Positions 45,321 to 56,971 of a stretch of 64,000 nucleotides of DNA are shown piece after piece. The stretch spans positions 1 to 64,000 of the forward strand of contig CACVBU010000782.1 of NCBI GenBank assembly GCA_902728285.1, in the 5' to 3' direction. The stretch comes from Clytia hemisphaerica (Eukaryota > Cnidaria > Hydrozoa > Leptothecata > Clytiidae). Below the pieces are notes generated by a model, which saw nothing but the letters and a program-made list of their open reading frames with translations, ran no database searches and was not told the DNA's origin. The position numbers were made by a program, and so were the translations under genes. Numbering within the stretch: position 1 is the first letter of the stretch; every line of letters begins with the position of its first letter.

Positions 45321-45327
45321 ATCTATA

Positions 45328-45600
45328 CTCTTTTGTGCTTAATTGTAGGGGGATGGAATAAGCAGGGGGTGGGTACTCTGGGAAAAATCAATAAAATAGG
45401 GGGGGTCATTATAAAGTGATATTGGGGTGATTTTCCCAAAAAACCTTAGCAAAATGAAGGTTTTGGTCCGTTTTCAGACTTTTTTGGAAAAAATTCATAA
45501 AATGGGGGGCTCATTATAAAGGGATACTGTATGGGGGTGATTTCTAAAAATTCTAAAAATTGCAAAATGACCCCCCTCCCTACAATTAAGCACAAAAGTG
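45328..45600. mobile_element. MITE with TIR CWCTTTTGTGCTTAATTGTAGGG
   Basis: CTCTTTTGTGCTTAATTGTA at 45328 and its inverse ending 45600, TA on both sides (45326-45327, 45601-45602). The interior has paired GGGGTCATTATAAAG(t/g)GATA blocks. Confidence 0.8.
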
Positions 45601-45759
45601 TATGCCTACAAGAATTCTTGTCCCATTTTAATACCAAGTTAATTTTTTTAACTTATATGTGCTAAAAAACATGGCGAATACGCATGCGCACAGTGATACT
45701 GGTACAAAAATTCCGGTAGAGTTTTCACAAGCATCCAGCGACGACCTTTTTTTGAATAT

Positions 45760-46590
45760 CTGCTGTTCACGTATATTCGTCCTAGAAATTTTGATCTGCT
45801 TGTCTCAATGCTGGAAAATCCTACTCCTAGAAATTCACATAAGTTGTTCTTCGATTCCTGAGACCCTTATAGTTTTTTTCCCTGTTCCATAGAAAATTTG
45901 ATCTGCTGTTCTTTGGTTTGTACCCTGTCTATGTGTCTCCAAAACTTTGATCTGCTGTTCTTGGATTTATGCGCCTGTCTCACTGTCTCAAAAAGTTTGA
46001 TCTGCTGTTCTTAGGTTTATGCCCCTGTATCACTGTCTCAATAAATTGATCTGCTGTTCATGGGCTTGTTCATACAGCAGACTGTTCTTCAAAAATATCC
46101 CGTCAGTTCGTACCTTATCGGGGAAAACTTCGTCCGGGAAAATTTTCGTCGGGGAAAAATATTTGTCACTTGCTGGTTTTGGTAAACGCATTAAGACCGT
46201 GGAAAAATTTCGTCTGGGAAAAATATTCGTCACTTTGCCGAAATTTCGTCACTTTTCCCCGACGAAGTTTTCCCCGATAAGGTACCCTCTCTCATGAAAT
46301 TAACAAAACGAAACAGCAGATGGGCAAAATATTCATTATAAAGTTATTGCCTAGAAAAACATATGTGCTGTTCACCGATGACGTCATTACCTAGAAAATG
46401 CTATCTGCTGTTCACCGGTGACGTCATTACCTAGAAAATGCTTTCTGCTTGTCACTGATGACGTCATCACCTCTAATAGAACAATAGGTGTTTTGAAGTA
46501 AATTGACCCTCCTAGAAAATGAGACCTGCTGTTCACTTTTTCATAAAAGACCGTCTCCTAGCAAAGAACAGCAGATATTTCGTAAAAATG
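45760..46590. repeat. TCTGCTGTTC-motif block with two tandem arrays
   Basis: (G)ATCTGCTGTTC or close forms occur about ten times, and inverted (GAACAGCAGA) near 46566. Two arrays are visible. One of about 57 bp (45890-46070) has TTTGATCTGCTGTTCTTRGG and CACTGTCTC. One of 40 bp (46351-46470) has CCTAGAAAATGCTWTCTGCT and TGACGTCATTA. They are separated by the MITE at 46113-46282. Confidence 0.7.
46113..46282. mobile_element. 170-bp MITE with TIR CCTTATCGGGGAAAACTTCG
   Basis: CCTTATCGGGGAAAACTTCG at 46113 and its inverse CGAAGTTTTCCCCGATAAGG ending 46282, TA on both sides. The interior repeats TTCGTC(g/a)GGGAAAA. Confidence 0.85.
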
Positions 46591-46624
46591 TCTTGTCGAA
46601 TGCTTCTGAGTTTTAATGGACCTA

Positions 46625-47896
46625 GCCTGGATATCCAGGCTGTAAACTATTTCACAGTCTAGTTTTTGATATTTTTATGTTCTGGTTTACAGCCTGGTCT
46701 CCCTAGAGCGATTTGCATTCTCTTTAAGAGAATGCAGTCCGCTTGCTTGCGCTCACTTCGCTAAAGCCGTAAGGGCCAATCTACACAGCGCGGAGCAATT
46801 CTAAAGCAAAAATAGGATAGTCCTCCAGTTGCTAGTGAAGATAGGGCTTTCTGTTACATGAAAATATGAAAAAGAAGAAAACAGAGGCAAGTTCATTTTC
46901 CAAGAAAACATGGTTGGTCATGATAATGCGGGAGGTCGTCAGTAGTCCGACACTTTCTAGTCCGACAGTAAAAATGTCCGACGTTGGGTTTGACGAATAC
47001 GTCAGTATTCCGACAACAATTTTGTCCGACAACGAGTCAAAAAAAAAACATATAAAAAACGTAATATGAATCGCGGAAGAGGAGACACATCTTTTATAAA
47101 AATCCAAAGTTCCGACTTTGAGGTTAGGCCCCTAAACCCGACTTTTCTTAAATTTTTGGAAGCTTGTTAGGACTAGGCTTTCAAGAGTCAAGAAATTGGA
47201 TTTAGCTGTTTTCACGACCCTTCTTTAGTGATTAACAACCCTGATTGTTCATTTATTTCTAATTATGTTAAAATTCCGCCAAAATGAACTTTTACTAATA
47301 TTATCTCAGTGAAAAACCCTTATTCAACATTCGACACTCTAAAATCTTTCGTTTTCGGACAAAAGTGACGTCGGAAAAAAAGACTTCCAAATTTTTAATT
47401 TATTTTATAGATTCGGACTATTTCACTGTCGGACTAGAAAGTGTCGGACTAGTGACATGCACCCGATAATGCATGCAAACTTGTTCATGGACTTTGGTGT
47501 AATCTTTGGATGTTTTAAATAGTTTTAGATCTTGTAAGACTGCTTTTTATTAATTTTTGTTTTGCTGCCCTGGGTTGAATAGGAAACATGGGTTTGCACT
47601 TTCATTCTCTAGGGAGACCAAGCTCTATAATTTTAGAACTTTGTATGTTGAGGTAATTTTTGTTTTTTCTAAAATTTTGAGCTTGGATATCCAGGCTAAT
47701 GTTTTAGATGACGATGATGATTAAAATTTTGCTTTAGAATTGCTCAACGCCGTGTAGATTGGCCCTTACGGTTTTAGCGAAGTGAATGCAAATCGAGAAG
47801 AGAATGCAAATCGCTCTAGGGAGACCAGGCTGTAAACCAGAACATAAAATATCAAAAACTAGACTGTGAAATAGTTTACAGCCTGGATATCCAGGC
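46625..47896. mobile_element. Palindrome-ended long-TIR element (copy B), with nested hAT MITE
   Basis: About 185-bp inverted arms (46625-46812 and 47722-47896). Each tip with its TA is the perfect palindrome TAGCCTGGATATCCAGGCTA. Without the nested insertion it is about 730 bp. A further internal tip (GCTTGGATATCCAGGCTA, ending 47699) shows that a related element end lies inside. No transposase reading. Confidence 0.8.
46930..47464. mobile_element. hAT MITE (copy 1), 535 bp
   Basis: Tips GGGAGGTCGTCAGTAGTCCG and (inverse) CGGACTAGTGACATGCACCC. Internal repeated TAGTCCGACACTTTCTAGTC. Perfect 8-bp duplication GATAATGC at 46922-46929 and 47465-47472. Inverted relative of 56972-57595. Short readings inside are not genes. 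Confidence 0.92.
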
Positions 47897-47898
47897 TA

Positions 47899-48897
47899 CT
47901 AAAACATTTATCGGATTTGTCGTTTTATTTTAACATTTTTAGTTTAAAAATTGTGAATGTCTCGTTTGAACTTATTAGAAAGTCTAGTGGTTGGTAGCGC
48001 TCCACTTGTTTGCAGGATATGTGAATTGGCGACACACATTAGTAAAAATCAATCGTAAAATGGGTTACGCACGGAGAACGAGTCTCGTGTTCGCAAAGCG
48101 AAAGGATTCTATAGACGCCTCAAGCCCACACTAGTTATGTATTAAGAGGTGAAGGCTATCAATCAGCTGCTCAATAGTATATCGTACTCTTTTTCCGAAA
48201 ATCCTAAACCCCAAAGAAATTCCGAAAATCCAAAATTCCATAAATCTAAAAATTACAACTTAAAACGGACCAAAACTCAAAATACTGTGAATCTTGTGGA
48301 CGTCATTTTGGCCCTAAATATGTCGTCACCGAAAGGGTGATAAATTTTTAACTTTACTGAAATGAAATCGATTTCTAATTGATCCGATAGATTCTATCGA
48401 TGATTACCAATCCAATAAAGACTCAATAAGTAATAGTTATCGCATGACTTTGAGTGCAATACGAGAAATATTTTACGAGCGAGGCGAGCCTTTTTATTAA
48501 ACGTAAAATTTAATAGATTTAGTCTATTTACAGAAAGTTAAAGGAAGCAAAAATTTCCCGAGTTAGAAAATCAAAAATAGCTCGGAAAGCTAAAGAAAGC
48601 AAAAATTCCAAAGTTAAAAAATGAAAAATAACTTCCGGGTCTCTAGAGAATTTCGAATGTTTTTGTTCGAAAATCTTGTTAGATTCGAATTTAAGATTCG
48701 AACGAAAACATTCGACTGAAGTTCCCGCCGAAATTATGCACATCAAAATAAAGAAAATTTTTGTCATCCAGAAGCTTCAAAATAAATGCAGCAGCTTTTT
48801 CAGAGATGTGAAATGATTATACATTACTATACACAGAAAAAGAAGATGTATTGTATTTTTTCGATTGAGAAGAAATTCTTGATTATTGCGTTCCTCT
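47899..48897. other. No gene seen
   Basis: Small minus reading at 48528-48767 without resemblance. A possible start-context ATG at 48316 opens only a few codons. Confidence 0.35.
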
Positions 48898-49410
48898 ATC
48901 AGATTGATAACACTTTTCGATGTTTTTGTTTCGATGCATAGATGATAAAATGCATACTGGTTTGAGCTATGAATGGTCTGAAACAGCATTTTTGCAACAA
49001 AAACAAATTGGGGCGAACTTCTCGACTTTCAACTACCGTCAAGCTGTAAACGTGTCGAATTTTCGAAGTAAGAAGTGTTGATTGTTGAAGAATTGATGCT
49101 GAAAAGTCAAAGACACAGTTTTGTTGAGGATTGGGAGAGACTTTTTACAAAAATCAGATTGATAACACTTTTCGATGTTTTTGTTTCGATGCATAGATGA
49201 TAAAATGCATACTGGTTTGAGCTATGAATGGTCTGAAACAGCATTTTTGCAACAAAAACAAATTGGGGCGAACTTCTCGACTTTCAACTACCGTCAAGCT
49301 GTAAACGTGTCGAATTTTCGAAGTAAGAAGTGTTGATTGTTGAAGAATTGATGCTGAAAAGTCAAAGACACAGTTTTGTTGAGGATTGGGAGAGACTTTT
49401 TACAAAAATC
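48898..49410. repeat. Perfect 255-bp direct tandem duplication
   Basis: 48898-49152 is repeated base for base at 49153-49407. The first three bases of a third unit (ATC) end the array. No difference was found on reading both copies. Either very recent, or an assembly duplication. Confidence 0.92.
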
Positions 49411-49824
49411 CCTCGTTACCTGGTTTAATCAGAAATATTGAATTTCCCTCGTTTTGTTAAGAAAAATATTCTTGACAAGTATTCTTTTATTCAAGTATCT
49501 TGATAAGAATTTCAAGTTTTTATGGCATAATACATTGATAAAAAGAACTGTTTGGTTTTCACGAAACGAACGAAAGTGCCGAAAGCTGAATTTATTTGCT
49601 TTGGATCGTGTCACGTGTGTGTCGAGTAGTTTTGTAATAATTTCTTTATATTTCATCAGCTTTAATTTCACTGACTTTTCGGAAAGAATGGAGTAAGAGC
49701 TCATCAAAAAATTTTTTTTTTGCGTTTTTCCATTATTTATTCTGAGAGTTCAGTTCCCTTCGGCTGTTTTGTTTTGATTTTCTCACGCTGCTTTCCCAAA
49801 TGTTAACCAATTTTTATTTAAAGT

Positions 49825-50450
49825 CGTCCTAAGGCCTCATAACACCCCTCTCTCATTGCATTCTTGATAAATTTTCCGATCCAAAGAGGGGTTAGCCATT
49901 TCCAAACTCCTTTCCAATCTCGAGTTATCGCATTTTTTTGTTTTGATGACGTCATCAACTGAAAATGGCTAAAGATTCAGCCAAATTTGAAAATCGTACT
50001 CAAGCCTTATAAACCCTCCCATCTTATTCCCCATAAAATCCCCGATAGAATGAGGGGTCAACGACCTCCCAATTCCTTTCCAATCTCGAGTTATCGCATT
50101 TTTTTGTTTTGATGACGTCATCAACTGAAAATGGCTAAAGATTCAGCCAAATTTGAAAATCGTACTCAAGCCTTATAAACCCTCCCATCTCATTCTTCAT
50201 AAAATTACCGATGGAATGAGGGGTCAACGACCTCCCAACTCCGTTTCAAACTCGAGATATCGCATTTTTTTGTTTTGATGACGTCATCAGCTGAAAATTG
50301 CTAAAAATTCAGCCAAATTTGAAAGTCCTATTCCAGCCTTATAAACCCTCCCATCTCATTCTTCATAAAATTCCCGATGGAATGAGGGGTCAACGACCTC
50401 CCAACTCCTCTTCAAGCTCGAGATATCGCATTTTGAAGTTTTTCCCAAAC
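49825..50450. repeat. About 167-bp tandem satellite, nearly four copies
   Basis: Copies begin near 49825, 49995, 50161 and 50326, with CGTACTCAAGCCTTATAAAC, then ATGAGGGGTCAACGACCTCC and TTTTGATGACGTCATCA. Copies 2 and 3 are closest. GATGACGTCATC is in each of the first three. Confidence 0.85.
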
Positions 50451-51621
50451 CCGTGACGTCATTGGGTCCCTTTACCCCTAATGTTATCAACGGTCAATTC
50501 GCGAATTTTGAAATTTTTGCGGTCAACAGGTACCTTGTGCCCCAAGGGTCCCAAAAAAACAAAAAACGTCAATTTTTTCCAAGGGAAAGTGGGTTTTTAA
50601 ATTTGCGAAAGATTGACACTGCAACGACTTCATCTCAGAAAACGCTAATTTTGACGAAATTTTCAAAGTTGAAACATCCCAGAGGCTAAACATGTTGGAA
50701 TAGCGGCTAGACGAAAAAAATCGTGAAAAAAAACTGAATTTCCATTTTTAGTACCCGCATATCATTGAAATTTTGTAAATTTTGCTTACGCGCATGCGTT
50801 TGCCAAAAGAGTCGCACTCCGCTCGCTAACGCTCGCTCCGTGCGTAATTAGGTTAAAGAAGTTCACACGTATAGATATAAATTTGTGTGTTTTTTGTTTG
50901 AAGTCCTCATTTCCTTCTTCTTTTTCTACCGTACACCACTCGGATACGGCACGCCGAACCAGGCTCTGGGCCAATTTTTCAAACTTTTCGATGATGCGTC
51001 TTTCTTTCTAAATCTTTTCTTTTCTAGATTGTGCTTGTAACACTTTCTAACCTTTGGTTAGATGACGGGTGACTCTAGAGTAGCAGGGCAAGCTTACTCA
51101 TGGCCACACCTCATGCCAGACTTTGGTCTTCATCTATCTGCTTTCCATTTATTTCTCAACTTTCTTTAAATTCACATACCGGTTTTCTCTCCACTAAATT
51201 TGTAGATTTATATTTATTGTTTGTCATCGTAAGATTGTTTATTTGTGGGTTGTTACTTTTTGGTTCTTTGTTTTTATTTTGTTATTGTTGTTGGTTTTAA
51301 GGTTTGTCGCTGTTTTGTTTTGTTGGTCAACTTTTGTCCTTGTTGCGTTAAGTTGGTGAAAATGATTTCTTGCTCAGTTTGAATGTTTTTGATTTTTAAT
51401 TAGCTTTTTCAGATAAAAGAACAGTTTCAGAAAAAAATAATAACTATTGAAATACTAAAACCAAAAAAAAAAAAAAATGAATTTAAAAAACCTAGCCTTG
51501 GCATATTCTGTGAGTGTTATTCAAAGGATTGGTCTCCTTTAAATATTCTGACAAGATATATAGTAGGCAATATTTAATGGGAATATAATCCTTTCTATTG
51601 AGCTGCTTGATGTGATACGTG
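50451..51621. other. No gene seen
   Basis: CGCATGCG and GCTCGCTAACGCTCGCTC near 50790-50845 stand out as CpG-rich. No coding supported. Confidence 0.35.
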
Positions 51622-52470
51622 TTAAAAACTTCCCAAGGCAACTAATGTAACTCTTCTTTCTCCTTGTTCTACCAAGTACGCGTTTTTAATTCGCTCCAAA
51701 CATAAAGTTTTCAACTTTGAGACTTCAAAATATACATATCCTGCGATATACCATATCAAATCGATGACTCCAAAAACAGGTAAAATTTCATTGGTAACAC
51801 CAATGATAATCTTATCATTATTTCTATACCTGGTTCCATTATTTACCAGCCAAGACATTTTGTAAGTATTGTTCAATGGTAAACCAGGTAAGATACCATA
51901 CATGTCAAACGAGAAGACTAGTGCCACAATTTCAATTAGTCCAACGATAAACAAAAAATATTCATCATCTTCGTCAAAAAAGGAGCTACAATTATTGGAA
52001 AAAGTTTCAAGAAAGTTTTGGCTTGTGCTGCATTACATTTTATTTTTGAGCTTTCTTCACCATTAAAAATTGATTTTCGTAGGGGAGGTGGCTTACTGGA
52101 GATCTCGCTGAATTTATAGTTCATATTTTCTATTGCTGCATTTATTTGGGAAAGTGAAAAGTATCGCGCTTTAAAGAATACATTTAATACCAAGTTTAAT
52201 TCACATTGGACAGTACCTGCTAGGAGTATATGCATAATATCTTGTGGAAGACATTTTGTGACGTCAAAATTAGGAAGTCTAATCAAAGAACTCCTTTTGT
52301 TGATGCCGTAAGTTGTCTGTAGTTCTCCTGTTACTTCCATAGTCTGAGCACTTTCGATCTCGGCTCACTGTCTCTCATATTCTTCCTGATTTTTCAGGTC
52401 AAAGTCACTTTCTAAAACGTTTTCCTGCATTTTTTCAAATGTGCAATAACATAAGCGGCACTTTTGAAAT
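51622..52470 (-). pseudogene. Tnp2-like transposase fragment, frameshifted
   Basis: From about 52470 downward: CRLCYCTFEKMQENVLES, LKNQEEYERQ, stop, then YGINKRSSLIRLPNFDVTKC, LPQDIMHILLAGTVQCEL, KIKCNAAQAKTFLKLFP. After a frame change near 51945 comes LFIVGLIEIVALVFSFDMYG, then an internal jump to FGVIDLIWYIAGYVYFEVSK. I recall LPQDxMHxLLEGTVxxE from Tnp2/EnSpm-related and KDZ-related transposase families of invertebrates. The catalytic segment is not in this fragment. At least two frame changes or deletions. Confidence 0.5.
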
Positions 52471-53714
52471 TAAACGCCAACACCCTCTTTAAAACCTCCC
52501 CACAGGTGCTGACCTAGTGGGGGGCGTACGAGATTTCGGTATTTCGGAAATGGGCTTGTTTTTGTGCGGAATTTCGGTAATCACGTCAAAACACTTCGGT
52601 ATTTCGGAATCCAAAATGACTTCGGTTTCGAAAAAATGACTTTTTTTACTGCGGAAATTCGGTCTGAAGAGCTTTAGTTTCGGTTTTTTGGTATCCGATT
52701 GTGTGCTTCGGAAATAATACTGAGGTTAAGCATACCAGGATAATCACGATGACGGATGAAAAAATACGAAATTTGATTGGTTGAAACTCACTAGCCTGTT
52801 TAACTTTCATGGTCGTGATTTTACCAATTTGAGACTTAACCTCACTAATTTCTATCCACAAAAGACGCTTTCTAAATCAATGACGTCAAGCACAAACACG
52901 CGCTAGATCCTAACGGCGTTCGCGCGCACATATGATGGGTATAGGTATAGATTGCTCCACAACACAATCTTATTTCATTCGCGGACCTTTTGTAAGCAGT
53001 GAAAAATTGAAGCTTTTTCAAAACGGACCAAAGCTGGTACGATGAATGGCACGATGCCTCGAGGGCTTTGTGAGAAGGTCAACATTTTCATAATAAGGCG
53101 TTAATATTTTACTGAGAGTCAAATCATCACCTATCATTCGGAACGATGAAAATCCAGTTCTTAAACAGGGTTCCCAGCGGTCAGGAAAAACCTGGAAAAT
53201 GGGTTGTTTTTTGAAAAAGTCAGGGAATTTTTGTAAAATTTCTCAAAAGTCCGGGAAAAGTGAGGGAGCTTTTTTTTCCAGAATGCCTTGAATTTGATGG
53301 TTTTCAGTCATTCTTTGAATCTCTATTTTTAATTTCGCCTTAGCGAAAGTATTACGATAGGCATTCAGCGGCGAAAATTTAGAAAACGAAAGTACTCGAT
53401 ACGGTGGACGAACTTACTAAAATCAAAAAATTTGAAATCAAAAACCTAAAAAAACTTAATGAAAAGGGAGTTTTCATGTGTTATGGCTTGTGGGGAAAGA
53501 TGGCTGGACTGACAGTACCACTACCCTATGAGTATTTTTACAATGCTTTTCTTCATTTTCAGAGTTAATAACAAAGAATGAACTGATGGTGGAGTCCAGT
53601 TTGGAAAATGGACAATGCAATGCTATGCTATGGAAAGGAACTATATACAGCATGAAACTGTTTCAACACTAAAAAGAAAAATATAAAAAGCAGTATAATC
53701 ATCTCAATCCAAGT
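52471..53714. other. No gene seen; short simple repeats
   Basis: TTCGGTATTTCGGA repeats at 52535-52680 and TCAGGGAA/TCCGGGAA repeats at 53165-53280. No coding supported. Confidence 0.4.
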
Positions 53715-56588
53715 TCAAGGAGCAGCCAAATCTTCAGTGCCATGTTTACAAAATTGACGTATTTCTTTCCGAAGATATTCTGCGCGTGCTTGGGTAAACC
53801 CCTTTGGTTCCACAATATCTGGTAGCTCTGCTGTTACAACTGGTGGTTTACGCGTTTTAAAAACCGAGATTTTTACTGGTTCTGAATCCAGAGTCTCATA
53901 GCATGATACAATCCCCGGTTCATCTTTTGACATGCGAAAATGATGGTACTTTAGCATGTCCTTGAGCTTCTTGAAATTCAGGGTTGTTTCAAAGTGATGC
54001 GACCAATCGTACGTCTTTACGGTCATGTCCTTGTTGTGATTTCCGACAAGAACGGCAAAGTTACACATGGTGCCATCACAGACATCGGCAATTTCGTACA
54101 GGGATGAAACATACGTTTTCCTCAACTTCTTCTTGAAGCTACCGAAACACCTTCAAAGAAATTGAATGGTTAAATAAAATTGGAAAATTCGATAATGTAC
54201 AGTAGAGACTTTTAATTTTTTGACACAACAAAAATTGCAAATGATGGCTTCATGATATCGTATAAACACTTATATTATATATAATGGGTATATACTATTT
54301 TATGATTATGATAGGTATACGCACAATATATCTTAGATAACAATTAGAATCTTATGGCTTGTAGTATAGAGTTTAATTGCGTTTGTGTAATAATTTGGCG
54401 GGTGGATTCTTCATGAGACGAGAAATAAAAAAGGATAATAAGCTATGGAAATTTTATACTCTTTCATGTTTTAAATGTAGGAGGGGGTTACTTTGCATTT
54501 TTATAGAGAGCTCAAGATTTTTGAATACTGACATCATCAAAATTAGAAGAGTCACCCGAAAAATGAGGTTAAATTAAAGTTAGGAAAACTTGTAACAGTT
54601 TTGTGATATTTTTATCCTCAACTCGTACAGAGATGCTCATAAATTGGAGGTGCTGGTGATGAATATGCTCTAGCATTATTTTCCCATTATTTTCTTCCAA
54701 AAGTTGCAAGGTAACCCAGCTTAAACCTCTGTCTCAAAAAATATCTTCGAGGAATTTAGAAGAGAAAAGTATGTAGAACCTGTCGCAGCTGAACTTTGTA
54801 TGCCCAACAATCATGAAGCTATATTCTATTTTCTCGTGAAGGCCATTCAAAATTCGCCATATGAGATACCACAGGAAGGCATTATTCTTATTCTGCCCTA
54901 AAAATCAAGAAAAATCAGACTTAATACAACTGTCTGGAAATTAGTGTGACTTACATAAAATTTTGAGCTGAATTTGATAAAAGGGTGTAATTCTTTCAGA
55001 AAATATGGAGGGTACTTAGCGTTAAAATATGACTAAAAATTTTTTTGCCACGTTTAGCCTCAAATTGTTCTTATCTTAGAGTAATCTGGTTATCTTTTTA
55101 TTTCTGTTTCTAAATACTGAAAAAATCATGTACTTCCTTCAAAAAAGAGGGACACGCATATGCGTCCAAAACAATAGACAAAATACTGAGTCTCAGACTT
55201 GAGGCCATAGCTCCTGACCACTTAATTTAATTTTATGGCACTTTAAAGTTTTGAGTTTCGAAAAAACAGCGCGCACAAAGGGTTAAAAATAAAAATTGAA
55301 AAAATCATTCAAAAAAGTCGAGTAAAGCAAAAAATTCAGAATCCTGCAAAATCGAAGCAAAATCATTAAAAAAAAAGTCTGAAAAAAATCAAAATATCAA
55401 AATTTCCGAAAACTTACCGGAGCAGTTATCGGCGTGTCGATAAGATTCGGTTTCTCCCATTCCATACCGTTCAAAAAAATAATCTAGATAGCTTATCGTG
55501 GTGCTTGCACCTTTTCCGGTCGTACATATCTCATCTATCAAAAAGTTATATTACAAATTGAGGCCGTCGTTACAGATGCCGAAAATTCCACACTTTCTAG
55601 GAGCTTAAAAAAAATCGGACCAGGCTGCATTGGATTCGATGGATAATGAGTTTGTTGGGCATAGTCCCATGAATAATGTGCCATTTTATTGAAGGAGCAA
55701 GGCACCTGTTGACTAAATGCATCATTAAAACCCTCAGCTTGCGCTCTTGCTTTTTCAACTTGGGCTCTGTAGTAATGGGCTTCTTGGGTAGCAAGGATGA
55801 TATGTGCCTCATGTGCATTCTGTGTCTCGTCGTCATTGGTCATCTCCATTAACAAGTGAACGGAGAAGCCGCTCGTTGTTTTGTTGACATTGCCAGCACA
55901 AATCGCCCATGGGTTTTGTTATTGAAACATTTGGCAATTGGGTTTTCCACAGGTGCGAAAAAGAACTTGACTCCGTGAATTGTAGATCACTGTCGATGCA
56001 AAGCTGACGATAAATATTGTAAACACTTTCTTTTGTCTCATAAGACGGTATCAAGAGTTTTTTGGCATCCTCGTCGCGATAGTTGGCGACGCGACCAGGA
56101 AGGGGGACAGCATTTGCCATTGCACAGTTCTCAACAAAATTTTTAGCTATCTCCCTAGTCTCCAAAGAAAACACGTTGTGGGGTAGCCTATTAGTATTGC
56201 CATGTGTGCGAGCGAGGCACAGCTCCTTTTCCCTCAAAATGCTTTGACACGGTTGAAAAAAGTTTTTCGAAAAGGCATGCGAAAAGTAATAGAAATCCCG
56301 ACACACACGAATGCCACGAAGAGAGTATTCCAAATGCTCACTAGTTTCCCCTTTTTGGGATAATAAAAACCCAATGATAACCATGTCGCGTTCAGTCTCA
56401 TGAAGCTCTAGCATGGTATCACGTAGCTCTTCAATTTCGGCTCTGGAAAACGGTAGGTGACATGCTGAAGACCCTTCACCGAGCTTACAACAATGCTCTC
56501 TATAAAACTTTTTCCTTCGTTCCACCTCAGCAGTATCTGTTACACGTTCCTCAGACAGGATAGAAAGGACGTGAAAGGAAATACACAA
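53715..56588 (-). pseudogene. Spliced DDE-like gene (HADNCxGQNKNN family), damaged
   Basis: Three exons on the minus strand. Exon A (about 56588 to 55418): GVPLPGR-like AVPLPGRVANYRDED, LLIPSYETKESVYNIY, FSHLWKTQLPNVSITKP, DLCWQCQQNN. Then after a frame change AHYSWDYAQQTHYPSNPMQP, after another KCGIFGICNDGLNL, stop, YNFLIDE, TISYLDYFFERYGMGETES, HADNCS|G. Exon B (54897-54780): GQNKNNAFLWYLIWRILNGL, FMIVGHTKFSCD|R. Exon C (54150-53715): CFGSFKKKLRKTYVSSLYEI, YDWSHHFETTL, KYHHFRMSKDEPGIV, to TGA. Splice phases match at both introns (HADNCSGQNKNN, CDRCFG). Likely an RNase H-fold family (I believe Pfam DUF7869), transposon-related or domesticated. Two frame changes and one stop, all in exon A. 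Confidence 0.7.
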
Positions 56589-56762
56589 TGAATTTTGTAA
56601 TAGCAGTTAAATCTATTTCGGACCTACTAGGAATTTCAAAACAAATTGAACTTCTTGTCACTTTCAAAACGTTCGAATAGAAGAAATACTACTTTTCGGA
56701 CGTCAAAGAAAGCAAGGGATTTGAAGACATTCGAAAGTTTGACGTTCGAATATGACGTTCGA

Positions 56763-56880
56763 ATACTTTTAAAGGCCAAAACGTTCGAAAATGTGACGCT
56801 CGAATACTTAAAAGGGCCAAAACGTTCGAAAGTGTAACGTTCGATTATTTTAAAAGGCCAAAACGTTCGAATCAGCTGAG
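56763..56880. repeat. About 42-bp minisatellite, three copies
   Basis: RGGCCAAAACGTTCGAAARTG and TRACGYTCGAATACTT repeated. Related single AACGTTCGAA units lie upstream from 56670. Confidence 0.75.
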
Positions 56881-56971
56881 CTATAAAAGAAACTGTTTCC
56901 GAGTTGTATAATTTGAACTTATTCGGTTTAAAGTGACAAATCAGCTGATTTACTTCCGTGTTGAATAAAAT

